NCBI RefSeq assembly: GCF_006716115.1
Contig: NZ_VFOO01000001.1
Span: forward strand, 2,170,001 to 2,234,000
DNA length: 64,000 bases
Direction: 5' to 3'
From: Subtercola boreus
Lineage (GTDB): Bacteria; Actinomycetota; Actinomycetes; Actinomycetales; Microbacteriaceae
The notes beneath the pieces are model-generated. The model was not told the origin of the DNA. It saw only the letters and a program-made list of their open reading frames with translations, and did not search any database. Shown one piece after another: positions 42,800 to 51,180 of the stretch. The translations under genes and the position numbers were made by a program. How positions within the stretch are numbered: the stretch's first letter is position 1; every line of letters starts with the position of its first letter.

Positions 42800-44368
42800 T
42801 CACGCCTCCGCATGCTGTTCGTGGCGATTCTCCGCCGACGTCTTCCTGTAGAACTCCCGCAGCTCGAACTTGACGACCTTGCCCGAAGGCGTGCGTGGCA
42901 GCTGGTCGACGAAATCGATCGTTGTGGGGCATTTGTAGCCGGCGAGCAGCGACTTGCAGAAGGCGATCAGCTCGGACTCACCGACGTCGCTGCCGGGTTC
43001 ACGGATGACGACGGCCTTGACCGTCTCGATCCATTTCTCCGAAGGCACTCCGATCACCGCGCATTCGCGCACACCCGGGTGGCTCACCAAGGCATTCTCG
43101 ACCTCTGCCGGGTAGACGTTCTCGCCGCCGGAGACGATCATGTCCTTCACCCGATCCTGAAGGAACAGGTAACCCTGGTCATCCATCAGAGCGGCATCCC
43201 CGGTTCGCAGCCACTCTCCGTCGACGAGTGTCTGGGCGGAGACGGCCGGCTGCTTCCAATAGCCGGCGAAGCCCTGGGGCGAGCGCACCCACATCTCGCC
43301 GACCGTGCCACGTTCGACATCCGTCCCGGTCTCCGGATCCACCAGGCGCACGACGGTGTCGCCGATGGGACGCCCGCACGAGCGCAGCAGCGCACGGTCG
43401 AGCAGGTGGTCCGCCGGGGTCAGGCTCGTGATCAAGGGGCACTCCGTCATACCGAAGCCCTGCACGAACTCGCAGTCGAAGGCGTCGAGGGCGCGTTGCA
43501 GAATGGACTGCGTCATCGGGCCTCCCCCGTAGTAGAGGTAGTCGAGCGAGCTGAAGTCGTTGGTCGCCAACCTCGGCGAGTTCAGCAGCATCAACACGAC
43601 GGAGGGCACGGCGATGAGGTTTGTCACCCGACGCTGCTCGACGGTGTCGAGAATGAGGTCGGGATCCACATCACGCAGTAACAGTGTCGTCGCTCCTCGA
43701 TAGAGGCCGGCAACCGCCCAGCCCGTGCCGCCGATGTGGAACAACGGCATGGTCGAGAGGCTGATCGAGCCGGGCTCGAAGCGTGCCACGTCGGCGAGGC
43801 TCGAGAGATACGAGAGGAAACCCCCGCTGGAGGTCATCACGCCCTTCGGCCGGCCGGTGGTCCCCGACGTGTAGATCTGCAGCACGACAGCGTCTGCCGC
43901 GACCGGGGCGTCGACAGGCTGCCCGAGGGCGTACTGGTCGAGCAGTTCCGTCCAGCTCACCAGACCGTCGTGCGCGGAGAGCGGGATGATGCGCCGCACC
44001 CCTGGCAGACGGTCGGAGACTCCGACGATCCGGTCGATGTACTCGTCGTCGACCACGAGCACGACGGCCTCGGCGTCTGACACCACCTCGACGATCTCGG
44101 GGACGGCGAGCCGCCAGTTGACCGGAACGGGCACCGCTCCTGCCTTGATCGTGCCGACCAGGTATTCGAAGTACTCGATACAGGTCTTCGCCAGGAAGGC
44201 GACTCTCTCGCCCCGCACGACGCCCATCGCCACCAGTGCCCGGGCGAACCGGTCGGAACGGTCATCCAGTCCCTCGTAGGTGAGGGACCTTCCGCCCGAC
44301 TCGACGGCGACGACGCCGGGGCGCTCTGCAGCGTGAGCCCTCAGCGCTTCGGGGAGATCTGCAAACAT
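42800..44368 (-). CDS. AMP-forming acyl-CoA synthetase (FadD-like)
   Basis: The 522-aa protein has the ANL-superfamily motifs in order: YTSGTTGRPKGVM (about 166-178), GFGMTECPLI, EWLRTGDAALMDDQGY, DRVKDMIVSGGENVYPAEVE and the catalytic Lys near the end in PRTPSGKVVKFEL. It would activate a carboxylic acid intermediate with ATP and CoA for beta-oxidation. The chain or ring type is not predictable. The ATG at 44368 gives the family-typical start (FADLPEALRAHA). A gap of 31 nt separates it from the upstream SDR. Confidence 0.9.
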   Translation of the reverse strand: MFADLPEALRAHAAERPGVVAVESGGRSLTYEGLDDRSDRFARALVAMGVVRGERVAFLAKTCIEYFEYLVGTIKAGAVPVPVNWRLAVPEIVEVVSDAEAVVLVVDDEYIDRIVGVSDRLPGVRRIIPLSAHDGLVSWTELLDQYALGQPVDAPVAADAVVLQIYTSGTTGRPKGVMTSSGGFLSYLSSLADVARFEPGSISLSTMPLFHIGGTGWAVAGLYRGATTLLLRDVDPDLILDTVEQRRVTNLIAVPSVVLMLLNSPRLATNDFSSLDYLYYGGGPMTQSILQRALDAFDCEFVQGFGMTECPLITSLTPADHLLDRALLRSCGRPIGDTVVRLVDPETGTDVERGTVGEMWVRSPQGFAGYWKQPAVSAQTLVDGEWLRTGDAALMDDQGYLFLQDRVKDMIVSGGENVYPAEVENALVSHPGVRECAVIGVPSEKWIETVKAVVIREPGSDVGESELIAFCKSLLAGYKCPTTIDFVDQLPRTPSGKVVKFELREFYRKTSAENRHEQHAEA

Positions 44369-44399
44369 GTCATCACTATTCGTCGGTGAACAGGAATTT

Positions 44400-45305
44400 T
44401 CAGGATGTCGGGTTCTCGAAGGCGGTGAACGACTTCTCGAGCAGGTCACGTTCGTCAGCGGCGCTCATCGGCACCGAGTACCCCTCTTCGGAGAGGATGG
44501 TCGACCACGAGTCACGAACATCTTCGATGGTGAGGTCCGGCGAATAGAAGCCCCGACCCTCACCGATGAAGATGCGAGCCACGCGCCCTGCCGCCACCGA
44601 GAAGATCTCTCCACTCACCGTGCAGTCCGAGTGTGCCAGATAGGCGACGACCGGCGAAACCAGATCTGGCCTCAGGCGACGCTCCCACTCTTCGTCGAGA
44701 ATCCCGGCCGACATCGCCGTTGCGGCGATCGGCGCGATGATGTTGGCCGTGATGTCGTATTTCGCGCTCTCCAGCGCGATGACCCGCGAGAGACCGATCA
44801 GCCCCATTTTCGCTGCCCCGTAGTTGGCCTGGCCGAAGTTTCCGAAGAGGCCGGCTGCGGAGGTCGTCGAGATGATGCGGCCGTGGTTCTGCTCCTTCAT
44901 GAGGCGGTACGCCGGCAACGTCACGTTGAACGCGCCACCCAGGTGCACGTCGAGCACCGGATCGACCTGCTCGGCGGTCATCTTCGCGAAGGACTTGTCC
45001 CTCACGATCCCGGCGTTGTTGACGAGGATGTCGACGGTTCCGAACGAGTCGACGGCCTGTTGGATGATCGCCGCCCCTCCCTCGGGTGTGGCCACAGAGT
45101 TCGTGTCGGCCACCGCCACTCCGCCCGCCGCGACGATCTCGTCGACGACTCTCTGGGCGTACGACTCGCCCGTGTCGGCTGACCGCGAGAGGTCGTTCAC
45201 GACGATGCGCGCGCCCCGCGAGGCGAGCAGGAGGGCGTGGGCCCGGCCGAGGCCCGATCCAGAACCGGTGATGACGGCGACCCTGCCGTCGAACTGCATA
45301 GTCAT
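44400..45305 (-). CDS. MFE-2/HSD17B4-like 3-hydroxyacyl-CoA dehydrogenase (SDR)
   Basis: The 301-aa SDR has TGSGSGLGRAHALLLASRGA (about 14-33), NNAG (about 98-101), YGAAK (about 162-166) and an extended C-terminal region as in peroxisomal multifunctional enzyme 2 dehydrogenase domains. These oxidise 3-hydroxyacyl-CoA, including branched and steroid side-chain CoA esters. It sits between the CoA ligase and CoA-transferase genes. It starts at 45305, overlapping the upstream stop as ATGA. The exact substrate is unknown. Confidence 0.85.
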   Translation of the reverse strand: MTMQFDGRVAVITGSGSGLGRAHALLLASRGARIVVNDLSRSADTGESYAQRVVDEIVAAGGVAVADTNSVATPEGGAAIIQQAVDSFGTVDILVNNAGIVRDKSFAKMTAEQVDPVLDVHLGGAFNVTLPAYRLMKEQNHGRIISTTSAAGLFGNFGQANYGAAKMGLIGLSRVIALESAKYDITANIIAPIAATAMSAGILDEEWERRLRPDLVSPVVAYLAHSDCTVSGEIFSVAAGRVARIFIGEGRGFYSPDLTIEDVRDSWSTILSEEGYSVPMSAADERDLLEKSFTAFENPTS

Positions 45306-46471
45306 ACTCTGGCTCTTTCGTCTGCGTGTAGGGCGGCCGGCACGATGCCACCCGCTGCGATGAAGTCCTCGATGTCGCTCTCGCTGTAGCCGATCCCGGT
45401 GAGCACTTCGCGGGTGTGCTCGCCCAGCCGGGGTGCACGCTTTTCCACCTCGCCGGCATAGTCGTCGAAGTGGATGGGCTGGCGCACGACGCGCACCCCG
45501 CCCGACCCCTCGATTTCGACGATCGTTCCCCGCGCGATGACCTGTGGGTCGTTCGCGACAGCGCTGTCGTCGTTCACTCCCCCGAAGCCGACGCCGCGTG
45601 AGGCGAGTTCGTCTTCGATGTCGGCCAGTTCATAGTGGGTGAAGGCCTCCTCGAGTCGGCCCCTGAGCTCGCTTCTGCGCGCCTCCCGCTCGAGAGTCGG
45701 CACCTCGGCGAGGTCTGCCAAGCCGATGACGGCGCAGAGCTCGCGCCACTGGTGGTCCTCCCCTGTGATGCTGAGCGCTGCCAGCTCGCGCTTCGGGCCC
45801 ACCCGGAAGACACCGTAGCCGGGATCTTCGGGTGGGTACGGCGCGGGGGTCATCGCATTGAGCGACGACGTCAGCGAGGTGCTCCGCAGGGCGACGAGGG
45901 CGTCGAGCATCGAGACGTCGACGTGCGTTCCCCTGCCACTCGATGTGCGGGCGAACAGCGACGTCACTATGCCGATGGTCGCGTACAGCGCCGACGTGGT
46001 GTCTGCCAGCGGAAGCTCGACCGGTGCCGGGTTCTCGCCCTGCGAGACGAAGCCTGCAAGGGCCTGGATGGAGAGGTCGTGGCCGCCGCGCCTGCTGAGC
46101 GGCCCCGTCTGGCCGTAACTGGAGATGGACGCATAGATGAGTTCCGGATGCTGCGACCGCAGCTTCTCGGCACCCAGCCCGAGTCGCTCCATCACGCCGG
46201 GACGAAAGCCTTCCATCAGCACGTCGGCCGTCTCGAGCAACCGGTGGAACGCGCCGATACCCGGCTCGTTCTTCAGATCGAGCACGATCGACCGCTTGTT
46301 GCGGTTGAGGCCCTCGAAGTGACCGGAGAAGCGCCGCGAGGGGTCACCCCCGTCCGGCCGCTCGACCAGGATCACGTCGGCTCCCAGGTCGGCGAGCACC
46401 AGCGAGGCGAACGGCCCCGGGTACTGCTCGGCGAGGGAGACGACGCGGATCCCTGTCAGCGGACCGGTCAT
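45302..46471 (-). CDS. CaiB/BaiF family CoA-transferase
   Basis: The 389-aa class III CoA-transferase has the N-terminal GIRVVSLAEQYPGPFASLVLADLGAD, with an invariant-type small residue before the loop. It also has NRNKRSIVLDLKNEPG and DVLMEGFRPGVMERLGLG; the catalytic Asp is in the HDLSIQALAG region. It moves CoA between acids without ATP. Homologues in bile-acid and steroid pathways (BaiF type) recycle CoA from products. The ATG overlaps both the upstream stop (ATGA) and an operon of beta-oxidation genes. Confidence 0.88.
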   Translation of the reverse strand: MTGPLTGIRVVSLAEQYPGPFASLVLADLGADVILVERPDGGDPSRRFSGHFEGLNRNKRSIVLDLKNEPGIGAFHRLLETADVLMEGFRPGVMERLGLGAEKLRSQHPELIYASISSYGQTGPLSRRGGHDLSIQALAGFVSQGENPAPVELPLADTTSALYATIGIVTSLFARTSSGRGTHVDVSMLDALVALRSTSLTSSLNAMTPAPYPPEDPGYGVFRVGPKRELAALSITGEDHQWRELCAVIGLADLAEVPTLEREARRSELRGRLEEAFTHYELADIEDELASRGVGFGGVNDDSAVANDPQVIARGTIVEIEGSGGVRVVRQPIHFDDYAGEVEKRAPRLGEHTREVLTGIGYSESDIEDFIAAGGIVPAALHADERARV

Positions 46472-46944
46472 GCCACTCCCGGCTCGAACCAGAAGTCGGT
46501 GACCCGGCCCTCCGGCTCGGGCGAGAAGACGGCGTGCACCGGCGACTCGATCGACAGAGCATCCGGCAGCGTCGTGCCGTCGCCGAGGTCGACGCCGTGC
46601 ATGTAGTTGGCGATGGAGGAGGTCGCACCGTCGAGCTTCACGTAGACGACCGCGTAGGGAACGTCGGGGCTCCCGGCGAAGGGTGCAGTGACAACGGTGA
46701 CTGCTTCGATGGTGCCGTTCAGCCCCACCTGCACCAGCTTGTCCGTCGGAACGAAGGCCTGCTCGTTGAACGACTTCGGGGGCACGGCCACTTCGCCGTT
46801 CTCCTCGCAGAGCGACCCCCAGATCTCTCCCTTGCGGAGGCCCTCGAAGAAGGCACTGGCGAAGGTGCCGATGGTGTACTGGTACCCGATGTGCCATTCG
46901 CCCGGTATACGCACTGTCTCTGTCTTACGCACTGTGTCTGTCAT
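46468..46944 (-). CDS. DUF35/OB-fold acyl-CoA-associated protein
   Basis: The 158-aa protein has an N-terminal helix (YTIGTFASAFFEGLRKGEIWG) and an OB-fold (VGLNGTIEAVTVVTAPFAG, PYAVVYVKLDG), the DUF35 architecture. The usual CxxC zinc-ribbon cysteines are missing; the segment has a single Cys near residue 46. DUF35 proteins pair with thiolase-like enzymes: in steroid side-chain degradation the DUF35 part of ChsH2 binds the Ltp2 aldolase. Here it lies directly beside a thiolase-like gene, which supports the same partnership. Confidence 0.82.
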   Translation of the reverse strand: MTDTVRKTETVRIPGEWHIGYQYTIGTFASAFFEGLRKGEIWGSLCEENGEVAVPPKSFNEQAFVPTDKLVQVGLNGTIEAVTVVTAPFAGSPDVPYAVVYVKLDGATSSIANYMHGVDLGDGTTLPDALSIESPVHAVFSPEPEGRVTDFWFEPGVA

Positions 46945-46975
46945 GTCAATTCCCTTGATCGCTGGTTGGAGGCTG

Positions 46976-48157
46976 TCACTCGGGGTCGGACGCGAGAACG
47001 GCGGCCGTGTAGAACTGGTCGATTCCGCCGCACGCTGTCGCCAGCGCCAGCTTCGCCCCATCGACCTGGTGGTCGCCCGCGCGACCCATCACCTGCAGTG
47101 CCGCTTCACCGAAGCGAACGAGGCCGGTCGCTCCGATCGGATTGGCTGTCATGCAGCCACCCGAGGGAACGACGGGGATCTTGCCGCCGAGCGCTGTGGC
47201 ACCCGACTCGACCAACTCGATGCCGCGGCCGGAAGGCGCCAGGCCCATCGACTCGTAGTAGCCGATCTCGAGGTTGGAGAACGGTGCGTACACCTCGACG
47301 ACGTCGAGCTGGTTGAGTGGATCGGTGATGCCGGCCTCGCGGTAGGCATCGGCGCAGGCCCAGCCCAGGGCGCGCGGAATCGCGAGGTCGGAGTCCGCGT
47401 CCTTGATGCGGTCTCCGATGCGGTAGACGTCTGTCGCGTGACCGCCGCCGCGCATCCATGCGACGCTCTTGTGGCGCTTGGCGTTCTCACCCGAGGTCAT
47501 GACCACGGCTGCTGCGCCGTCGGAGCGCGGGCAGGTGTGCAGCAGCCGGAGCGGCCACGCCAGCGGACGCGAATTCTTGACGTCTTCGGTCGTGATGTGC
47601 TTGTGCAGGTGGGCGAACGGGTTCAGCAGGGCGTTGTCGAAGTTCTTCTTCGAGACCCAGGCCATGTGGTCCTCGGTCAGCCCGAAGTACTTCATCTGGC
47701 GTGAGGCCACCAGTGCGATGCCGGTGATGACGTTCAGCTGCACGTCCTGCTCGAAGATCGGGTCGAAGATCGTGGTGAACACGGCCTGGGCGTCGGGGGT
47801 CTCCGAGGTTCGCTGGAGCCCCACGACCAGCACCGTCTGGTACAGGCCGGACTCGATGAGCCGGGCACCGGCGATCGCCGCCGATCCCCCTGTCGCACCA
47901 CCGGTGTGCACCCGCACGACCGGCTTGCCGACACCGCCGAAGGCCTCGATGCTCCATCTGTCGGGCTCGTAGACCCCCTCGAAGACTTCGGGTGCCGATG
48001 CGAAGACGACAGCGTCGATGTCGTCGATGTCCATCTGCGAGTCGGCGAGGGCTGCGCTGACGGCCTCGAATACGAGCTCAGGGCCGCTGACGTCTTCTCT
48101 CACGGTTCGGAACTTCGTCTGCCCGAAACCCAGGATGGCTGCTGCGTTGGTCGTCAT
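46976..48157 (-). CDS. Thiolase-like protein without the nucleophilic Cys (Ltp2-like)
   Basis: The 393-aa protein has the thiolase/SCP-x fold. Where thiolases have the acyl-accepting Cys, it reads VRVHTGGATGGSAAIAGARL (about 82-101), with no Cys. The GHP motif near the C-terminus is ANPIGATG, while a late Cys (ATACGG) is kept. Such proteins do not run normal thiolysis; Ltp2-type members are retro-aldolases that work with a DUF35 partner. A DUF35 gene follows 31 nt downstream. Retro-aldol cleavage of a side chain is the favoured, unproven role. Confidence 0.82.
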   Translation of the reverse strand: MTTNAAAILGFGQTKFRTVREDVSGPELVFEAVSAALADSQMDIDDIDAVVFASAPEVFEGVYEPDRWSIEAFGGVGKPVVRVHTGGATGGSAAIAGARLIESGLYQTVLVVGLQRTSETPDAQAVFTTIFDPIFEQDVQLNVITGIALVASRQMKYFGLTEDHMAWVSKKNFDNALLNPFAHLHKHITTEDVKNSRPLAWPLRLLHTCPRSDGAAAVVMTSGENAKRHKSVAWMRGGGHATDVYRIGDRIKDADSDLAIPRALGWACADAYREAGITDPLNQLDVVEVYAPFSNLEIGYYESMGLAPSGRGIELVESGATALGGKIPVVPSGGCMTANPIGATGLVRFGEAALQVMGRAGDHQVDGAKLALATACGGIDQFYTAAVLASDPE

Positions 48158-49062
48158 TTCTTCTCCACTAGTACGGCGTTGGCGCTTTCGACTCCGAGTC
48201 CGGCCGCTGAGATGACCAGGGTCGGGCCGTCTATTCCGCTGTTCAGCGCATGAACGAGCGCAACGAGCCCTGCGGCGTAGCCGAGGTCGGCTGTCTGCGG
48301 ATCTTCCCGCACGATTGCCGATTCGGGCACGGACAGAGCGGCCGCGATGTCGGCGCTCGCGATGCGGTGGAGCCCGGCCACGAAGACCCGGCTCAGTCGG
48401 CTCGCGTCGACGCCGGCGAACGCCAGCGCAGCGGCCGCGGCAGCCTGGGTGGGCTTCAGAACGGGTTCCCCCGGCCGGAGGTACGGTCCGGTCGATGATC
48501 CGAACCCGCTCAGCACGAGGTCACCGGCTTTCGGATGCCCGTCGGCGGTGATCACCACGGCTGTCGCCGTGTCGTTCGGCTGCAGCGGTTCTGCGCTGGT
48601 GATGACCACAGTGCCGGACTCAGCAGACTCGCGAAGACTCAGAATGGCGTCGGGGTGATACTTCAGCGAGCGGTGCATCGACGGTTCCAGCGCGAGGGCC
48701 GGGATCGCCGCCGGGTCGACGACATCGCTGAACTTGTTCCAGGAGGCGACCATCAGGGTCTCGGCTGCGCCGGAACCGACTTCTGCCGCACCCATCCAGA
48801 CCGCGGCGAGACCGTCGTTGCAGACCCGCATCTCGCTCTTGTGGAACGAGCCCGACGAGCCTGTGAGGGTCATCGTCGAGATCGCCCGGCCGTCGTTCAG
48901 GTCTGACGACGCCATGCAGACTCCGTCGATCTCGCCGATCGTCATCTTCGCAGCGACCAGAGCCTCGGACGTCGCCGAGTAGATCAGCTCGTCAAGGGCC
49001 CCCGGGATCTCCGCACTCGGTGGGAGCAATGACCATCCCGCTATGCCGATCTTCAACGCCAT
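48154..49062 (-). CDS. Short thiolase-fold protein (302 aa)
   Basis: The protein matches the first thiolase half, including a Cys in the nucleophile position (EMRVCNDGLAAVWMGAAEVG, about 77-96). It is about 90 residues shorter than a full thiolase and lacks recognisable GHP and C-terminal CxG motifs. It may be a heteromeric partner of the Cys-less protein encoded next to it (ATGA overlap). The ATG at 49062 follows GAGAGG by 9 nt. A degraded enzyme is possible, but the frame is intact. Confidence 0.72.
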   Translation of the reverse strand: MALKIGIAGWSLLPPSAEIPGALDELIYSATSEALVAAKMTIGEIDGVCMASSDLNDGRAISTMTLTGSSGSFHKSEMRVCNDGLAAVWMGAAEVGSGAAETLMVASWNKFSDVVDPAAIPALALEPSMHRSLKYHPDAILSLRESAESGTVVITSAEPLQPNDTATAVVITADGHPKAGDLVLSGFGSSTGPYLRPGEPVLKPTQAAAAAALAFAGVDASRLSRVFVAGLHRIASADIAAALSVPESAIVREDPQTADLGYAAGLVALVHALNSGIDGPTLVISAAGLGVESANAVLVEKK

Positions 49063-49087
49063 CGTCGCAAGCCTCTCTGCTTGTTTG

Positions 49088-49107
49088 CCAACCAACCGCT
49101 TGATTGG
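49088..49107. promoter_or_regulatory. Regulon operator copy 4
   Basis: CCAACCAACCGCTTGATTGG lies between the MaoC gene (ends 49141) and the thiolase-fold gene (starts 49062). A leftward promoter with TTGACA (49139-49144) and CACCAT (49116-49121), 17-nt spacer, would place the operator just after the transcription start. Confidence 0.6.
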
Positions 49108-49140
49108 TTTTTTTCATGGTGCCACGCGGCACCCGTTCTG

Positions 49141-49578
49141 TCAAACGGCGGATCGCCTGCCCACCCGCACGTCTGCAGAACCCTCGAACACCACGATCTC
49201 CAGCTGGTTCACCACGCGCAGAGCGATGACGGCGCTTGAGCCGTCTTCAGAACATTCCTCGACGCGCAGCCCGGCCGTCAGGGTGTCGTCCGGCCACACC
49301 TGGGCGCGGAAACGCCCGCCGAACCGGGCCAGGCTGTCGGCGCCGAAGAGGTCGGTGAGCGCGCTTCCAGCCAGGGCCATCGTCAACATGCCATGCGCAA
49401 AGACCGAGGGGTAGCCTGCCACACCGACGGCATACGGCTCGTCGGTGTGCAGTGGATTGAAGTCGCCGGAGGCACCGGCATACTGCACGATCTGCCCACG
49501 GGTCAGATGCTGCACCAGCAGCCTCGACCACGATGCGCCGGGACGCACTTCTGCCGCGGTGACACGGTTCGTCGCCAT
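49141..49578 (-). CDS. MaoC-like hot-dog dehydratase (ChsH1-like)
   Basis: The 145-aa single hot-dog protein carries the hydratase-2 type motif YAGASGDFNPLHTDEPYAVG (about 34-53), with the catalytic Asp and His, and VFAHGMLTMALAGS. MaoC-like enzymes hydrate enoyl-CoA esters, often as heterodimers with a second hot-dog subunit; that partner is encoded directly upstream with a one-base overlap. ChsH1-ChsH2 in steroid side-chain breakdown is the closest precedent. Confidence 0.88.
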   Translation of the reverse strand: MATNRVTAAEVRPGASWSRLLVQHLTRGQIVQYAGASGDFNPLHTDEPYAVGVAGYPSVFAHGMLTMALAGSALTDLFGADSLARFGGRFRAQVWPDDTLTAGLRVEECSEDGSSAVIALRVVNQLEIVVFEGSADVRVGRRSAV

Positions 49579-50075
49579 CAGGCCTCCTGCCCGGGCGGCG
49601 GCAGGGTCACACCAACCAGGGTGCTGGTGACGACAAGCTCCCCGTCACCGTCCCGGAACTCCGTGATGCGCTCGAAGAACGCCATCGTGCCGCGCCGCCC
49701 CTCCTTCTGCCACGACCTCCCGTCACGGGTCGTCGCGAGCAGAACATCGCCCGCCACGATCGGGCGGTGGTATTCGAAGCTCTGCTCGGCGTGCAGGGTC
49801 GCGCCCGTTGCGGTCTCGCCTGTGGGCCCCGCCTCTGCCGGACTCCGATCGGCGACGCCACCGGTCCCGATCCACGGCTCATTCATGCGCGGACGGAACT
49901 CATAGTCGGGCAGCACGTGCTGCAAGGTCTGCGTGAAAGTCGGCGGAGCCAGGGCCGGCGTCTCGACGTAGGCGGGGTTCTCATCGCCGATCGCCCGCGC
50001 GAAGAGAAGAATCTGCAGCGGTTCCACCCGGAAGAGAACCGCGGCCTCCTCCTTCAGAGGTGGAGGCTCAGCCAC
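49578..50075 (-). CDS. FAS1-type/MaoC N-terminal hot-dog subunit (ChsH2 N-domain-like)
   Basis: The 165-aa protein has the long hot-dog helix ILLFARAIGDENPAYVETPA and the strand LHAEQSFEYHRPIVAGDVLL, as in the N-terminal MaoC domain of ChsH2 and in FAS1-like dehydratases. The catalytic His/Asp pair of the other subunit is absent, consistent with a structural half of a heterodimer. In ChsH2 this domain is fused to DUF35; here DUF35 is a separate gene 3 kb away. The GTG at 50075 is preferred; a GTG at 50105 is also possible. Confidence 0.78.
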   Translation of the reverse strand: MAEPPPLKEEAAVLFRVEPLQILLFARAIGDENPAYVETPALAPPTFTQTLQHVLPDYEFRPRMNEPWIGTGGVADRSPAEAGPTGETATGATLHAEQSFEYHRPIVAGDVLLATTRDGRSWQKEGRRGTMAFFERITEFRDGDGELVVTSTLVGVTLPPPGQEA

Positions 50076-51177
50076 GGGCGAAGAGCTGGGACGCGATGTC
50101 GTCACGGTGCTGCCACGTCGTGCCCATGGTCTGCCGACTGGTGATCGCGCGCCGGTAGAACAGGTGCGCCGGATGCTCCCAGGTGTACCCGATCCCACCG
50201 AGCACCTGGATGGTGCTCGCGGCGACCTTCACCGAGGCCTCCGAGCAGACCGACTTCGCAGAGCGCACCACCGGGTCCTGCTGCCCGGCATCCTGCTGTA
50301 GCGCCCAGGCCGCGTGCAGCCCCGTCGCCGATGCCGCTTCGACCAACACCGCCGAGTCGGCACAGCGGTGCTTGACCGCCTGGAACGAGCCGATCGCGCG
50401 CCCGAACTGTGTTCGGCTGGCCGCGTGTTCGACGGAGATCTCGAGGCACCGACGTGCCGCACCGACCTGTTCGGCCGTGATGCAGAGAGTGGCCACCGCG
50501 ACGACCCGCTCACGTACCCCTGCCGCCGAAGCGGCGCTGCCGATCGGCGTCACGGGGGCCGCGTCGAACCGGATGCGGCCGACCGGCCGGGTCAGATCGA
50601 GCTGTTCCCGGGCCGACCGTTCCAGGGCTTCCGGCTGGTCGACGAGAAAGCACCGCACGCCGTCGCCCGAATCGGCGAACAGCACCACCTGGTCTGCGTC
50701 GGTGCCGTCGAACACGTAGTCCGAGACACCCGAGACGATCCAGTGACCCGATTCGTCCTGGCTCGCCGTCAGGCCGGACGGCCGGTTCCACTCGAGGCCT
50801 GCGACGGCGCCCCGCACGGCACCGGCCAGCAGCTGCCCGAGCAGCTCGGCGAAGTCATCCTCTGTGTCGGCAGTGACGATCAATTCGGCAGCGAGCATGG
50901 TCGAGAGCAGTGGTCCGCCGTACAGCACACGCCCGAGTTCCTCGAAGACCACGAAGAGCTCCACCAGGCCTGCACCCGATCCGCCCCTCTCCTCGGGTAT
51001 GGCGAGGCCGACGAGTTCGAGTTCTGCACACAGCCGGTCGAACACTCTCACGTCGTGCGGGCGCTCCAGGGAGTTCTCCGTGCGCTGCACCAGCGTGTGC
51101 TCCGGGCTCTCCTGTTGGAGGAAGGAACGCATCAGGTCCTTCAGTTGCTCCTGGTCCTCATCCAGTTCGAAGAACAT
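50068..51177 (-). CDS. Acyl-CoA dehydrogenase family subunit
   Basis: The 369-aa protein has the ACAD fold with ELELVGLAIPEERGGSGAGL, ASRTQFGRAIGSFQAVKHRC and the C-terminal GGIGYTWEHPAHLFYRRAIT segment. The combination is that of one subunit of the heterotetrameric actinobacterial dehydrogenases (ChsE1/FadE28-like). The partner would be the ACAD encoded directly upstream. These oxidise CoA esters of steroid or branched side chains with FAD. It has an 8-nt overlap with the next gene. Confidence 0.85.
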   Translation of the reverse strand: MFFELDEDQEQLKDLMRSFLQQESPEHTLVQRTENSLERPHDVRVFDRLCAELELVGLAIPEERGGSGAGLVELFVVFEELGRVLYGGPLLSTMLAAELIVTADTEDDFAELLGQLLAGAVRGAVAGLEWNRPSGLTASQDESGHWIVSGVSDYVFDGTDADQVVLFADSGDGVRCFLVDQPEALERSAREQLDLTRPVGRIRFDAAPVTPIGSAASAAGVRERVVAVATLCITAEQVGAARRCLEISVEHAASRTQFGRAIGSFQAVKHRCADSAVLVEAASATGLHAAWALQQDAGQQDPVVRSAKSVCSEASVKVAASTIQVLGGIGYTWEHPAHLFYRRAITSRQTMGTTWQHRDDIASQLFARG

Positions 51178-51180
51178 GAC

